From positions 1,984,001-2,048,000 of the forward strand of contig NZ_CP113519.1 of NCBI RefSeq assembly GCF_026723825.1: 64,000 nt of DNA, in the 5' to 3' direction. The first letter of the stretch is position 1. Each line of letters opens with the position of its first letter. Shown one piece after another: positions 17,698-26,321 of the stretch. A program made the position numbers and the translations under genes. Origin of the DNA: Pseudomonas sp. GOM7 (lineage in GTDB: Bacteria > Pseudomonadota > Gammaproteobacteria > Pseudomonadales > Pseudomonadaceae). The notes under the pieces are model-generated. The model saw nothing but the letters and a program-made list of their open reading frames with translations, had not been told where the DNA came from and did not search any database.

Positions 17698-18582
17698 TCA
17701 GCCTTGCGCGAACGCCTGAACCATCTGTCTGGCGAGTGCCTCGATAGCCTCGTTGAGCTGGTGACCGCGAATCAGCTTGATATGGTACTCACCCAGCGGT
17801 GGCAAACCCTGTTCCGTACCGAGTCGGCGTAGCGGCGGTTTGACCAGGTTGCGCGGGAAGGGGGCGATGGCCAGGTCGGCGGTCATCGCTGCCTCCTGGC
17901 CGGCGCACTGCTCGCAGGAATAGGCAATTCGGTAGCTCAGACCCTGGCGATCCAGCGCGTCGAGCGCCATTCGCCGCCAGGGACAACCCGGGTTGGCCAG
18001 CGCCAACGGCAAAGGCGAGCGCTGCAGTGCCAGGCCGCCGTCACGCCCCGCCCAGACCAGTTCCTCGGAATAGATGACTTCGCCGCGCGAGTCGTCCAGG
18101 CCATCGCAGCCGGCGTTGATCAGGGTCAGATCCAGCTCGCCGGCATCCAGCTTCGCCACCAGATCCACGCTGCGCCCGACGTTGACCTCCACCTCTACCG
18201 CGGGGTGGCTGTGGGCGAACAGGGTCAATACGCCGGGCAGCACGCGGTCGCCGATATCGTTCGGCGTGCCGAAGCGCACGCGGCCGCTCAAGGTCGGCGT
18301 CAGAAAGCGCGCGACGGCCTCCTCGTTGAGCTTGAGCAGGCGCCTGGCGTAGCCCAGCAGCAGTTCGCCCTCGGCAGTCAGTTGCACGCGCCTGGCTTCG
18401 CGGGTGAACAGACGCTGGCCGAGGGTTTCCTCCAGACGCTTGATCTGCAGGCTGACGGCTGCCGTGCTGCGAAACACCTGGGCGGCGGTGCGGGTGAAGC
18501 TGCCGCTGTCGGCGATGGCGACAAAGGTGCGCAGTACATCGCTTTCCAGCAGCGGCAGGGGCGTGGGTGCTATAGCATTCAT
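17698..18582 (-). CDS. LysR-family transcriptional regulator
   Basis: The 294-residue protein has an N-terminal LysR winged helix (residues about 13-72: LRTFVAIADSGSFTRTAAQ then QIKRLEETLGQRLFTREARRV) and a C-terminal periplasmic-binding-protein-like effector domain starting near LSGRVRFGTPNDIGDRVLPG. It is transcribed away from the 88-residue gene at 18697. The spacer contains interrupted palindromes that could be its operator. LysR proteins usually regulate a divergent neighbour, so the small gene is a plausible target. The effector is unknown. Confidence 0.88.
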   Translation of the reverse strand: MNAIAPTPLPLLESDVLRTFVAIADSGSFTRTAAQVFRSTAAVSLQIKRLEETLGQRLFTREARRVQLTAEGELLLGYARRLLKLNEEAVARFLTPTLSGRVRFGTPNDIGDRVLPGVLTLFAHSHPAVEVEVNVGRSVDLVAKLDAGELDLTLINAGCDGLDDSRGEVIYSEELVWAGRDGGLALQRSPLPLALANPGCPWRRMALDALDRQGLSYRIAYSCEQCAGQEAAMTADLAIAPFPRNLVKPPLRRLGTEQGLPPLGEYHIKLIRGHQLNEAIEALARQMVQAFAQG

Positions 18583-18619
18583 GAAGTTAAATTTTTCTTA
18601 ATCATTGGTTTTAAATTTG

Positions 18620-18646
18620 TCGTTTGTTTAAACGATAGGCGCGTTT
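18620..18646. promoter_or_regulatory. Candidate LysR operator in the divergent spacer
   Basis: TCGTTT-gttt-AAACGA (18620-18635) overlaps AAACG-ataggcg-CGTTT (18630-18646), two nested inverted repeats sharing the AAACG half. They sit in the AT-rich spacer between the LysR gene and the divergent small gene, where LysR sites are expected. Confidence 0.45.
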
Positions 18647-18696
18647 CATCCTCATCGCAAGCCCGGCACGAGCCGGCAGCGACAGGAGGAAAGGTG

Positions 18697-18963
18697 ATGA
18701 AAGGTTCTAATCGTTGCGACAAGCCCCGTCCGCCCATGCCCGAGTTCTACATGCCCGCCATGTGGCCGCTGGATCTGCAGAATGCCATCGTCGACTGGGT
18801 TGGCGCCTGGTTCTGGCGTCGGCGTATGCGCCGTCTGTTGGCGCAGGACATTGAGGGGCGGATTCGCCTGGGCAGTGCCCGTGGCGTGGTAGAGCAGGGC
18901 GCTGGCGAGCCGCTGCGGTTGATCGCCCAGCGGCGGGCACGGTGGTTACGCGGCAAATATTGA
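18697..18963 (+). CDS. Small basic protein of unknown function, divergent from LysR
   Basis: The 88-residue product is not recognised with confidence. A strong ribosome-binding site (AGGAGGA) sits 7 bases before ATG 18697. The N-terminal part is Pro-rich (KPRPPMPEFYMPAMWP). The centre, VDWVGAWFWRRRMRRLLAQD, is an amphipathic basic segment reminiscent of small DUF1127-type proteins, although the rest of that motif is not clear. The C-terminus is Arg-rich. Its location opposite a LysR regulator suggests regulated expression. An intergenic repeat region follows. Confidence 0.6.
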   Translation: MKGSNRCDKPRPPMPEFYMPAMWPLDLQNAIVDWVGAWFWRRRMRRLLAQDIEGRIRLGSARGVVEQGAGEPLRLIAQRRARWLRGKY

Positions 18964-19123
18964 GGCCGAGTGCGTAGGGCGTAGCGGGTAGCGATCCGTT
19001 TGCGAAGCAGTACGCCGTTGGAGTGTTGGGCGTTGGTTGTGGTGCCGAACCCGGCATGGCCCGGCAGATTGTTCGCTGGCGCTACGAGCGGCCGGCGTCC
19101 CGGTTCGCCCTACGAGCTTCGCC
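18964..19123. repeat. Repeat-rich spacer with GTAGGGCG/CGCCCTACG units
   Basis: The 160-base spacer contains GTAGGGCGTAGCGGG near its start and two nearby CGCCCTACG units near its end, in inverted orientation. This is the dispersed GTAGGGCGAA-type intergenic repeat of pseudomonads. It separates the convergent small gene and cmoB. I see no gene. Confidence 0.5.
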
Positions 19124-20092
19124 CTACGGCTTGCGTGCGATCAGTACGGCGCGGGTCGGCGCCGGCAGGCCTTCGACGGTGCGGCTGTGGTCGGCTGGGT
19201 CGAGGAATTCGGGCAGCGACTGGAAGCGCATCCACTCGGTGGCGCGCTGTTCTTCCACCGAGGTGGTGCTGACGTCGACGCAGCGCACGTCCTCGAAGCC
19301 GGCGCGGCGCAGCCAGCGCTCCAGCGCCGGCACCGAGGGCAGGAACCAGACGTTGCGCATCTGCGCGTAGCGATCCTCGGGCACCAGTACCTGTTCGGCA
19401 TCGCCTTCCACTACCAGGGTTTCCAGCACCAGTTTGCCGCCTTTGACCAGGGCGTCCTTGAGGTCGAGCAGGTGGTCGATGGGCGAGCGGCGGTGGTACA
19501 GCACGCCCATGGAGAACACCGTGTCGAAGCCCTGCAGCTTGGCTGGCAGTTCCTCGAAGGCCAACGGCAGGTGCCAGACCGGTTGATCCGCCAGGTAGCG
19601 CTTCATCGCCAGGAACTGGCAGAGGAACAGCCAGTTGGGGTCGATACCGACCACGCTGTCGGCGCCTGCACCGAGCATGCGCCACATGTAGTAGCCGTTG
19701 CCGCAGCCGACATCGAGGATGCGCTTACCGGCCAGCTCCAGATGCGGGGCGACGCGCTGCCATTTCCAGTCCGAGCGCCATTCGGTGTCGACATGCACGC
19801 CGAACAGCTCGAACGGCCCCTTGCGCCAGGGAATCAAGCCCTGCAGGGCGGTCTTCAACTGGACACGTGTGGTCTCGTCGCAGGCACCGCCAAAGGCAAA
19901 GCGCTGGGCCAGTTCCACTTCGCTCACCGGCAGTGGCGGCAGCGCCTGCACTGCGCCGTACCAGCGCGCCAGGTCGCCGTGGCCGATGGCCAGTTTGGCG
20001 TCGAGCTGGCCGGGCAGATCGGCTGCCCACTCCTGCAGCGGAGTGCCAGCCAGTTGCGCCTGCAGGGCGTCGAGATCCAGGTCGCGCATCAT
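19124..20092 (-). CDS. cmoB: tRNA U34 carboxymethyltransferase CmoB
   Basis: CmoB uses carboxy-S-adenosylmethionine made by CmoA to turn 5-hydroxyuridine-34 into 5-carboxymethoxyuridine in tRNA. The 322-residue product has the N-terminal extension [26 protein letters not shown] and the methyltransferase motif [21 protein letters not shown], followed by [17 protein letters not shown] and [19 protein letters not shown] placed the start at ATG 20092 because it overlaps the cmoA stop (ATGA) and gives the usual family length; the longer frame from 20125 is unlikely. It is co-transcribed with cmoA. Confidence 0.95.
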   Translation of the reverse strand: MMRDLDLDALQAQLAGTPLQEWAADLPGQLDAKLAIGHGDLARWYGAVQALPPLPVSEVELAQRFAFGGACDETTRVQLKTALQGLIPWRKGPFELFGVHVDTEWRSDWKWQRVAPHLELAGKRILDVGCGNGYYMWRMLGAGADSVVGIDPNWLFLCQFLAMKRYLADQPVWHLPLAFEELPAKLQGFDTVFSMGVLYHRRSPIDHLLDLKDALVKGGKLVLETLVVEGDAEQVLVPEDRYAQMRNVWFLPSVPALERWLRRAGFEDVRCVDVSTTSVEEQRATEWMRFQSLPEFLDPADHSRTVEGLPAPTRAVLIARKP

Positions 20093-20832
20093 GGCAGGGC
20101 CACCAGCGAGGCGAAGTTCAGGCACTGGAACCAGGGCAGCACCTTGCTGAAACCGGCAGCCAATAGCCGTTCGCGATGCTGCTCGAGGCTGTCGGGCAGC
20201 ATCACCTTCTCGATGGCGCTGCGCTTCTGGGCGATTTCCAGTTCGCTGTAGCCGTTGGCGCGCTTGAAGGCCAGGTGCAGCTCGGTGAGCAGCTCGTGCT
20301 CGGCGGCGTCCTCGAAGCGCAGTTTTTCCGAGAGGATCAGCGCGCCGCCCGGTAACAGGGCTTGGCGGATACGCGTGAGCAGTTCCAGACGGCGCTCTGG
20401 CGGGATGAATTGCAGGGTGAAGTTCAGTGTCACCAGCGAGGCGGGCTGCAACTCGAGGGCGAGAATGTCGGCCTCGATCACCTGCACCGGCAGCAGCTCC
20501 TGGAACATGGCGTCCTGCGCGTGCAGGTACTCGCGGCAGCGTTTGACCATGGCCGGCGAGTTGTCCACTGCGATCACCTGACAGCCATCGGCGCGCACAT
20601 GGCGGCGCAGGGCCTGGGTCACCGCACCGAGCGAGGCGCCGAGGTCATACAGCCGGGTGTGTGGCTGGGCGAACTGGCCGGCGAGCACGCCGATGTTCTC
20701 GACTATGGTGGGGTAGCCGGGCACCGAGCGCTTGATCATGTCGGGGAAGACCCGCACCACATCCTCGTTGAAGACGAAATCGGGCACTTCGGCCAGGGGC
20801 TGGGCGAACAGGCGGTCGGGTTCTTGGCTCAC
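20089..20832 (-). CDS. cmoA: Carboxy-S-adenosyl-L-methionine synthase CmoA
   Basis: CmoA converts S-adenosylmethionine and prephenate into carboxy-SAM, the donor for CmoB. The 247-residue protein contains [35 protein letters not shown] and the SAM-binding motif [20 protein letters not shown], followed by [17 protein letters not shown] 20832 (MSQEPDRLF) is chosen for family length; an upstream in-frame start at 20874 reads into a repeat-like sequence. The stop overlaps cmoB. Confidence 0.93.
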   Translation of the reverse strand: MSQEPDRLFAQPLAEVPDFVFNEDVVRVFPDMIKRSVPGYPTIVENIGVLAGQFAQPHTRLYDLGASLGAVTQALRRHVRADGCQVIAVDNSPAMVKRCREYLHAQDAMFQELLPVQVIEADILALELQPASLVTLNFTLQFIPPERRLELLTRIRQALLPGGALILSEKLRFEDAAEHELLTELHLAFKRANGYSELEIAQKRSAIEKVMLPDSLEQHRERLLAAGFSKVLPWFQCLNFASLVALP

Positions 20833-20879
20833 GGCAATGACAACGGGTAGCGGAAAAGGCCGGCATTTTAGCAAAAAGA

Positions 20880-20980
20880 CGGCCGCAAGCCCCAGGCTAC
20901 AAGCTGCAAGTGCAGGGCAATCCTTTTACCTTCACCGCGGATGGCACGCTTCTGTAGGCGCGGATTTATCCGCGATATTC
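20880..20980. repeat. REP-like strings upstream of cmoA (CAAGCT family copy 3 and GCGGATTTATCCGC)
   Basis: GGCCGCAAGCCCCAGGC and TACAAGCTGCAAG (20882-20910) belong to the same CAAGCT family as the repeats near 4.36 and 16.1 kb. Shortly after, GTAGGCGCGGATTTATCCGCG (from 20955) is a copy of the common Pseudomonas palindrome around GCGGATTTATCCGC. Confidence 0.6.
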
Positions 20981-21039
20981 GCTATGAATTCGCTCCCACA
21001 GGTTTATGCGATTGCAAGTGGAAACCTTCGCCGCCTGTC

Positions 21040-21678
21040 TCAGGCGTTCTGACGCTCGAAGGCCGAGGCCGTGATGCCCCACTGGCCGAGCCAGTAGGTG
21101 AGGATGATGGCGTAGGGGGCGGCGTCGAAGCTGACGACGAAGCGGTCGATGCCGATGAGGCTGTCGGACAGCACGAACAGCGCCGCGCCGCCCGCAGCGA
21201 GCCAGGTGGAGCGCGGTTGCAGGTCAGGGTGGCCGAGGCGGGCCAGGGCGCGCCAGAGCATCAGGCAGATCGCCGTGGCATAGCAGGCCACCGGAATCAG
21301 CAGTTCGCCCAGGCCGCTGCTGGCCAGCACGGTGAACATCGCGCCACCGGCAACCAGTGCCAGCAGCAGGGCAGGCAGAGCCGGACGACGACTGTCGGAG
21401 CAGTAGGCGCGCAGGTAGGCCAGATGAGCGAGGAGAAAGGCACCGAGGCCGAACACGAACAGATCGCCAGGCCAGTCCAGCAGGATGTCGCCCACCAGGG
21501 AAAACAGCAGGCCAATGCTGATCCAGCGCCGGTAGGTGCTAGCTGGCGCCTGGCGTAGCCAGAGCAGCAGGACGATTACCGGAATGCCCTTGGACAGCAG
21601 GCTCAGTTGTGCATCGCCGCTGATTCGGCCGTAGAGAAAGACCGCAGCACCCGCCAGACCGAGCAGCAACCAACGCAT
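21040..21678 (-). CDS. Lysoplasmalogenase-like YhhN family membrane protein
   Basis: The 212-residue, very hydrophobic protein has about eight short membrane helices and fits the YhhN/TMEM86 family. Relatives hydrolyse the vinyl-ether bond of lysoplasmalogens; bacterial substrates are not well known. Family-like stretches include FSLVGDILLDWPGDLFVFGLGAF, where the conserved acidic Asp pair occurs, and FVLSDSLIGIDRF. It starts at ATG 21678. It is on the same strand as cmoAB and rapA but has its own spacers, so it is probably transcribed alone. Confidence 0.78.
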   Translation of the reverse strand: MRWLLLGLAGAAVFLYGRISGDAQLSLLSKGIPVIVLLLWLRQAPASTYRRWISIGLLFSLVGDILLDWPGDLFVFGLGAFLLAHLAYLRAYCSDSRRPALPALLLALVAGGAMFTVLASSGLGELLIPVACYATAICLMLWRALARLGHPDLQPRSTWLAAGGAALFVLSDSLIGIDRFVVSFDAAPYAIILTYWLGQWGITASAFERQNA

Positions 21679-21777
21679 GACAAGACCCCTTCGTTATTAG
21701 AATGGCGCAACTATGGCCAGTGGCCGTGCGGTTGCCAATGCGAGGGGCGCCAAAGCGAGTGGCGTATCGTGCCGCCG

Positions 21778-21804
21778 CGCGGTGGGTGAGCTGCACCCAC
21801 CGCG
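21778..21804. terminator. Hairpin after rapA
   Basis: An 11-bp perfect stem CGCGGTGGGTG / CACCCACCGCG with a five-base loop lies just past the rapA stop (21812, leftward). There is no T run, so it may be a palindromic repeat serving as a terminator. Confidence 0.5.
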
Positions 21805-21811
21805 TTCAGCG

Positions 21812-24655
21812 TCAGCCGGCGACCAGTACGCGAATCGCTTCCAGGCGCAAGGCGGCCTTGTCGAACATGGCCAGGCCTTGTTCGCGCTGCTCGCGTAATG
21901 CGGCGATCTCGCTGTCACGCACGCTGGGATTGACCGCTTGCAGGGCGACCATACGCGCCAGTTCTTCATCCAGCTCAGCGCTCAGGCGGCGCTTGGCTTC
22001 AGTGACACGCTCGACGTGGCGCGGCATGATCTTCGCCTCGGCGGCAGCGATCTGCTTGCTCAGCACGTCGCGCTGCGCCTGGATGAACTTGTTGGCGCTG
22101 GCGCGCGGCACGCTTTCCAACTGGTCGTTGAGCGTCTCGAAGCCGACTTTTGCCGCCAGGTCGTTGCCGTTGGCATCGAGCAGGCAGCGCAGCGCGGCTG
22201 GCGGCAGGAAGCGACCCAGTTGCAGCTTGCGTGGCGCTACCACTTCGCTGACGTAGAGCAGCTCCAGCAGCACGGTGCCGGGCTTGAGCGCCTTGTTCTT
22301 GATCAGCGCCACGGCGGTGTTGCCCATCGAGCCGGACAGCACCAGATCCATGCCGCCCTGCACCATAGGGTGTTCCCAGGTGATGAACTGCATGTCCTCG
22401 CGGGCCAGGGCCTGTTCGCGGTCGTAGGTGATGGTCACCGCCTCGTCGTCGCCCAGCGGGAAGCTGGCGTCCAGCATCTTCTCGCTGGGGCGCAGGATCA
22501 GGGCGTTGTCGGAGTGGTCTTCGCTGTCGATGCCGAAGGCGTTGAACAGCTCTTCCATATAGATCGGCAGGGTGTACTGGTCGTCCTGTTCGAGGATGGC
22601 CTCCACCAGTGCCTCGCCTTCACCGGCGCCGCCGGAGTTCAGCTCCAGCAGGCGGTCACGACCGTTATGCAGTTCGCCTTCCAGGCGCACACGCTCGGCG
22701 CGGGCTTCGTCGATCAGGGCCTGCCATTGGTCGCCGCCGGCGCCTTCGAGCAGTGGCAGCAGGCGCGGGCCGAACTGGTGCTGCAGGGCGTTGCCGGTGG
22801 GGCAGGTGGCGAGGAAGGCGTTCAGGGCCTGGTGATACCACTGGAACAGGCGCTCTTGCGGGCTGGTTTCCAGGTACGGCACGTGCAACTGGATCTTGTG
22901 CTTCTGGCCGATGCGGTCGAGGCGGCCGATGCGTTGTTCGAGCAGATCCGGGTGGGCCGGCAGGTCGAACAGCACCAGATGGTGAGCGAACTGGAAGTTG
23001 CGGCCCTCGGAGCCGATCTCCGAGCAGATCAGCACCTGCGCGCCGAATTCTTCGTCGGCGAAGTAGGCGGCGGCGCGGTCGCGTTCGAGAATGCTCATGC
23101 CTTCGTGGAACACCGTGGCCGGAATGCCGGAGCGCACGCGCAGGGCGTCTTCCAGATCCAGGGCGGTCTCGGCATGGGCGCAGATCACCAGCACCTTGAA
23201 CTTCTTGAGCATCTTCAGGGTGTCAATCAGCCACTCGACACGCGGGTCGAAGCGCCACCAGCGCTGCTCTTCGTCCACCTCTTCCTGCGCCTGGTAGCTG
23301 ACTTCCGGATACAGCTCGGCGTGCTCGCCGATGGGTAGCTCCAGGTATTCCACCGGGCAGGGCAGCGGGTAGGGGTGCAGTTCGCGCTCGGGGAAGCCCT
23401 GCACCGCCGCACGGGTGTTGCGGAACAGCAGGCGGCCGGTGCCATGGCGGTCGAGCAGCTCGCGCACCAGGCGCGCGCGGGCGTCTTCATCACCGGCGTC
23501 GATGGCGTCCAGTAGTTCGCGGCCCTCATCGCCGAGGAAGCCGCCGATGGCATCGCGTGCCTGGGCGCTGAGGCTGCCATGGTCGAGCAGCTCCTGCACT
23601 GCTTCGGCCACCGGGCGGTACTGGCTGCTTTCGGCGCGGAAGGCCTCGACATCGTGGAAGCGGTTGGGGTCGAGCAGGCGCAGGCGGGCGAAGTGGCTGT
23701 CCTGGCCGAGCTGTTCGGGCGTGGCGGTGAGCAGCAGCACGCCGGGGATGACCTCGGCCAGTTGCTCGACCAGCGCGTATTCGGCGCTGGCTTGTTCCGG
23801 GTGCCAGACCAGGTGGTGGGCTTCGTCCACTACCAAGAGATCCCAGCCGGCGGCGAACAGGGCGTCCTGGGCTTTCTCGTCGTCCTTCAGCCACTCCAGG
23901 GCGACCAGCGCCAGTTGGCAATCCTCGAAGGGGTTGCTGGCGTCGCTTTCCATGAAACGCTCGGCGTCGAACAGCGCCACGTCGAGGTTGAAGCGTCGGC
24001 GCATTTCCACCAGCCATTGGTGCTGCAGGTTTTCCGGCACCAGGATCAGTACCCGGCTGGCACGCCCGGAAAGCAGTTGGCGGTGGATCACCAGGCCGGC
24101 TTCGATGGTCTTGCCCAGGCCCACTTCGTCGGCCAGCAGTACGCGCGGGGCGATACGGTCGGCCACGCTGCGGGCGATGTGCAACTGGTGCGCGATGGGT
24201 TGCGCGCGCGCTCCGCCCAGGCCCCAGAGCGAGGATTGCAGCAGGCGGCTGTTGTGCTCCAGGCTGTGATAACGCAGGGCGAACCAGGCCAGCGGGTCGA
24301 TCTGTCCGGCGAACAGGCGGTCGCTGGCCAGGCGGAACTGGATGAAGTTCGATAGTTGGGTTTCCGGCATGCTGACCGGCTTATGCTGGGCATCGAGGCC
24401 GTGGTAGACCAGCAGACCGTCGACATCCTCCACCTCCTGCACGGCGAGCTTCCAGCCCTCGAAGTGGGTGATCTCGTCGCCGGGGGCGAAGCGCACGCGG
24501 GTCAGCGGCGCGTTGCGGGTAGCGTACTGACGCGTTTCGCCGGTGGCCGGGTAGAGCACGGTGAGCAGACGGCCGTCCTCGGTGAGGATGGTTCCAAGCC
24601 CCAATTCCGCCTCGCTGTCACTGATCCAGCGTTGCCCCGGTTGATACTGCGCCAT
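21812..24655 (-). CDS. rapA: RNA polymerase-associated helicase-like protein RapA
   Basis: RapA is a SWI2/SNF2 ATPase that binds RNA polymerase and helps recycle it after transcription. The 947-residue protein has an N-terminal Tudor-like region ([19 protein letters not shown]), helicase motif I in [19 protein letters not shown], motif [10 protein letters not shown], motif [12 protein letters not shown], and the C-terminal helicase lobe with [22 protein letters not shown] and [11 protein letters not shown]. The C-terminal RapA-specific domain is complete. It stands alone between spacers, with a hairpin at its 3' end. Confidence 0.96.
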   Translation of the reverse strand: MAQYQPGQRWISDSEAELGLGTILTEDGRLLTVLYPATGETRQYATRNAPLTRVRFAPGDEITHFEGWKLAVQEVEDVDGLLVYHGLDAQHKPVSMPETQLSNFIQFRLASDRLFAGQIDPLAWFALRYHSLEHNSRLLQSSLWGLGGARAQPIAHQLHIARSVADRIAPRVLLADEVGLGKTIEAGLVIHRQLLSGRASRVLILVPENLQHQWLVEMRRRFNLDVALFDAERFMESDASNPFEDCQLALVALEWLKDDEKAQDALFAAGWDLLVVDEAHHLVWHPEQASAEYALVEQLAEVIPGVLLLTATPEQLGQDSHFARLRLLDPNRFHDVEAFRAESSQYRPVAEAVQELLDHGSLSAQARDAIGGFLGDEGRELLDAIDAGDEDARARLVRELLDRHGTGRLLFRNTRAAVQGFPERELHPYPLPCPVEYLELPIGEHAELYPEVSYQAQEEVDEEQRWWRFDPRVEWLIDTLKMLKKFKVLVICAHAETALDLEDALRVRSGIPATVFHEGMSILERDRAAAYFADEEFGAQVLICSEIGSEGRNFQFAHHLVLFDLPAHPDLLEQRIGRLDRIGQKHKIQLHVPYLETSPQERLFQWYHQALNAFLATCPTGNALQHQFGPRLLPLLEGAGGDQWQALIDEARAERVRLEGELHNGRDRLLELNSGGAGEGEALVEAILEQDDQYTLPIYMEELFNAFGIDSEDHSDNALILRPSEKMLDASFPLGDDEAVTITYDREQALAREDMQFITWEHPMVQGGMDLVLSGSMGNTAVALIKNKALKPGTVLLELLYVSEVVAPRKLQLGRFLPPAALRCLLDANGNDLAAKVGFETLNDQLESVPRASANKFIQAQRDVLSKQIAAAEAKIMPRHVERVTEAKRRLSAELDEELARMVALQAVNPSVRDSEIAALREQREQGLAMFDKAALRLEAIRVLVAG

Positions 24656-24817
24656 GCCTGTCTCCCGCGTGAAAAAGCCGGCTATGGTAACGGATGCCGC
24701 GCCAAGGCCAAAGCGGCTATGGCACTATCGGTGGGCTGATCGGTCGAATTTTCCGTGAGCGCCGGTTAAAGTCGCGCCCGGCGGGGCCGACAGCCTGATC
24801 AGAGGAGGTGCTGCAAC

Positions 24818-25111
24818 GTGCTACCGCCTATTCCCCATGCCCTGGTGCCGGTCACTGCCACGCAGGACGTGGTCAAGCCCAGGCCCGAGATTCCGCCAGT
24901 GACGCCAGCCGAGCCGGGTGCGCAGGAGAACGCCCTGACCCTGGACAAACGCCACCCGCAGGAAACCGAGGAGTTGCTGCGCGAAGAGCAGCGGCGCAGG
25001 CAGCGGCGCGGCTACAGCGCCGAGCAACTGGCCGAGGCGGAGCCGGAGGAGGTCGAGCAGGCGCTTGGCGATCTGCCCAGGCAAGGGCTGTGGGTGGACG
25101 TGGAGGTCTGA
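24818..25111 (+). CDS. Small proline- and glutamate-rich protein of unknown function
   Basis: The 97-residue product starts with GTG 24818 after a good ribosome-binding site (GAGGAGG, 10 bases upstream). The N-terminal 40 residues are Pro-rich (RPEIPPVTPAEPG); the C-terminal part is highly charged and probably helical (ETEELLREEQRRRQRRGYSA, then EQLAEAEPEEVEQALGDLP). There is no signal peptide or membrane helix. I know similar short Pseudomonas proteins without a function. It ends 38 bases before the AlkB-like gene on the same strand and may be co-transcribed. Confidence 0.65.
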   Translation: MLPPIPHALVPVTATQDVVKPRPEIPPVTPAEPGAQENALTLDKRHPQETEELLREEQRRRQRRGYSAEQLAEAEPEEVEQALGDLPRQGLWVDVEV

Positions 25112-25149
25112 GCGATTTCCATTGCGTGCTTTCTGAACAGGTTTTCGAC

Positions 25150-25749
25150 GTGTTGTTCGACGATATCCTTCCGCCGCTGGCCGATGCCGAGCTGGATTAT
25201 CTGCCCGGCTGGGTCGATGCCGCGTTGGCCGATTCCTGGCTCGACACTCTGGTCGAACAGACGCCCTGGCAGCAGCCGGAGCTGTTCATCCATGGCCGCT
25301 ATCACCGCGTGCCACGGCTGACGGCCTGGTACGGCGAGCCCGAGGCGCGCTATCGCTATTCGGGCATTATCCATCAACCCTTGCCCTGGACGCCCTTGCT
25401 GGCCGAGATTCGCCAGCGTGTCGAGCGTGAAGTGGGGCAACGACTCAACGCCGTGCTGCTCAACTACTATCGCGATGGCCAGGACTCCATGGGCTGGCAC
25501 AGCGATGCCGAGGCCGAACTGGGCCGCAACCCGGTGATCGTTTCGCTGAACCTGGGCGGCAGCCGGCGCTTCGACCTGCGCCGGGTGGGCAGCACACGTA
25601 TCGAACATTCGCTGACCTTGACTCACGGCTCGCTACTGGTCATGCGCGGGCCGACCCAGCATCATTGGCAGCATCAAGTGGCAAAGACGCGCCAAGCCTG
25701 TGCGCCACGCCTGAATCTGACCTTTCGCCTGATCCGGTTTCCGCTATGA
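25150..25749 (+). CDS. AlkB-like 2-oxoglutarate/Fe(II) dioxygenase
   Basis: The 199-residue protein belongs to the AlkB family, which demethylates alkylated bases in DNA or RNA. Visible residues include NYYRDGQDSMGWHSDAE with Fe ligands His117 and Asp119, the third ligand His175 in QHHWQHQVAK, and 2-oxoglutarate-binding arginines in APRLNLTFRLI. RFDLR corresponds to the conserved strand after NLGGSRR. I chose GTG 25150 (MLFDDILPPL) for family fit; GTG 25126 in the same frame is an alternative. The stop overlaps the next small gene (ATGA). Confidence 0.88.
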   Translation: MLFDDILPPLADAELDYLPGWVDAALADSWLDTLVEQTPWQQPELFIHGRYHRVPRLTAWYGEPEARYRYSGIIHQPLPWTPLLAEIRQRVEREVGQRLNAVLLNYYRDGQDSMGWHSDAEAELGRNPVIVSLNLGGSRRFDLRRVGSTRIEHSLTLTHGSLLVMRGPTQHHWQHQVAKTRQACAPRLNLTFRLIRFPL

Positions 25750-25907
25750 GCCATGACGACAAGCTGATCGACTTCGCCGCTGAGCGCGACAAGCGCATTC
25801 ACGACCTCAACGACAAGCGCCTCAACGAAATGCGCCAGGTATTCGAGCAGGTATTGCCGCTGGGCAAGGGCAAGAAAAAGCCCAAGGGCAAGCCCAAGAA
25901 GCGTTGA
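25746..25907 (+). CDS. 53-residue lysine-rich protein downstream of the AlkB-like gene
   Basis: ATG 25746 overlaps the stop of the AlkB-like gene, so the two are translationally coupled. The product has an acidic and basic helical N-terminal half (DDKLIDFAAERDKRIHDLND, then KRLNEMRQVFEQVLPL) and a Lys/Pro/Gly-rich tail (KGKKKPKGKPKKR) that suggests nucleic-acid contact. Function unknown. Similar small genes occur in other pseudomonads, as far as I remember. Confidence 0.65.
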   Translation: MSHDDKLIDFAAERDKRIHDLNDKRLNEMRQVFEQVLPLGKGKKKPKGKPKKR

Positions 25908-25975
25908 AAGTCCACACGTGTTCCCTTCCTGACGCGGCATCCGCCGCGTTCGCCTTCGCCCCCCCCCCTCATTTC

Positions 25976-26040
25976 TTGACCTGGATCAGTATCGTACGCG
26001 CCTTGCGAGCAGGGGCCGGGTGAGCATTGATCCAGATCAA
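25976..26040. promoter_or_regulatory. Anr/Fnr boxes upstream of ccoM
   Basis: TTGAT-ccag-ATCAA at 26027-26040 is a perfect match to the Anr/Fnr/Dnr consensus TTGAT-N4-ATCAA. A second, imperfect site TTGAC-ctgg-ATCAG lies at 25976-25989. The perfect box ends 66 bases before the small gene at 26107, suggesting low-oxygen control. Confidence 0.8.
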
Positions 26041-26106
26041 TTTCCGTGGCGCCAGCGCTGTTAACGTGAAGCCATCCCAGACAGACAGGCACAACAGGAG
26101 GCAGCC

Positions 26107-26223
26107 ATGTTCGTCGATACAGTGGTTCTCGCCGGAGTCGGCACCGTTCTTCTGATGGTCGCGTTCTTCGGGGGCGTTGGTTATTTCATCTGGAAGGATG
26201 CGCACAAGCGCAAGCAGAGCTGA
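26107..26223 (+). CDS. ccoM: CcoM-like small subunit of cbb3-type cytochrome c oxidase
   Basis: This 38-codon gene encodes MFVDTVVLAGVGTVLLMVAF followed by a short glycine-containing stretch and YFIWKDAHKRKQS: a single membrane helix (about residues 5-29) with a charged cytoplasmic end. It closely resembles, from memory, CcoM of P. stutzeri, a small peptide subunit or assembly factor of the cbb3 high-affinity oxidase. An excellent ribosome-binding site (AGGAGG) lies 6-11 bases before the ATG, a perfect Anr box lies upstream, and a strong terminator follows, so it is an independent gene. The cco core operon is not in the window. Low-oxygen induction is inferred from the Anr box. Confidence 0.82.
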   Translation: MFVDTVVLAGVGTVLLMVAFFGGVGYFIWKDAHKRKQS

Positions 26224-26256
26224 TCCTTCCAGTTCACTGGGCACGCAAGGCAATTT

Positions 26257-26282
26257 GGGCGACTTCGGTCGCCCTTTTTTTT
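26257..26282 (+). terminator. Intrinsic terminator after ccoM
   Basis: GGGCGAC-TTCG-GTCGCCC followed by nine T residues: a textbook rho-independent terminator 34 bases after the ccoM stop. Confidence 0.93.
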
Positions 26283-26321
26283 GGCTTTTTTGCCGGCGGA
26301 TGGGGGATTCGGGCTTGAAAT

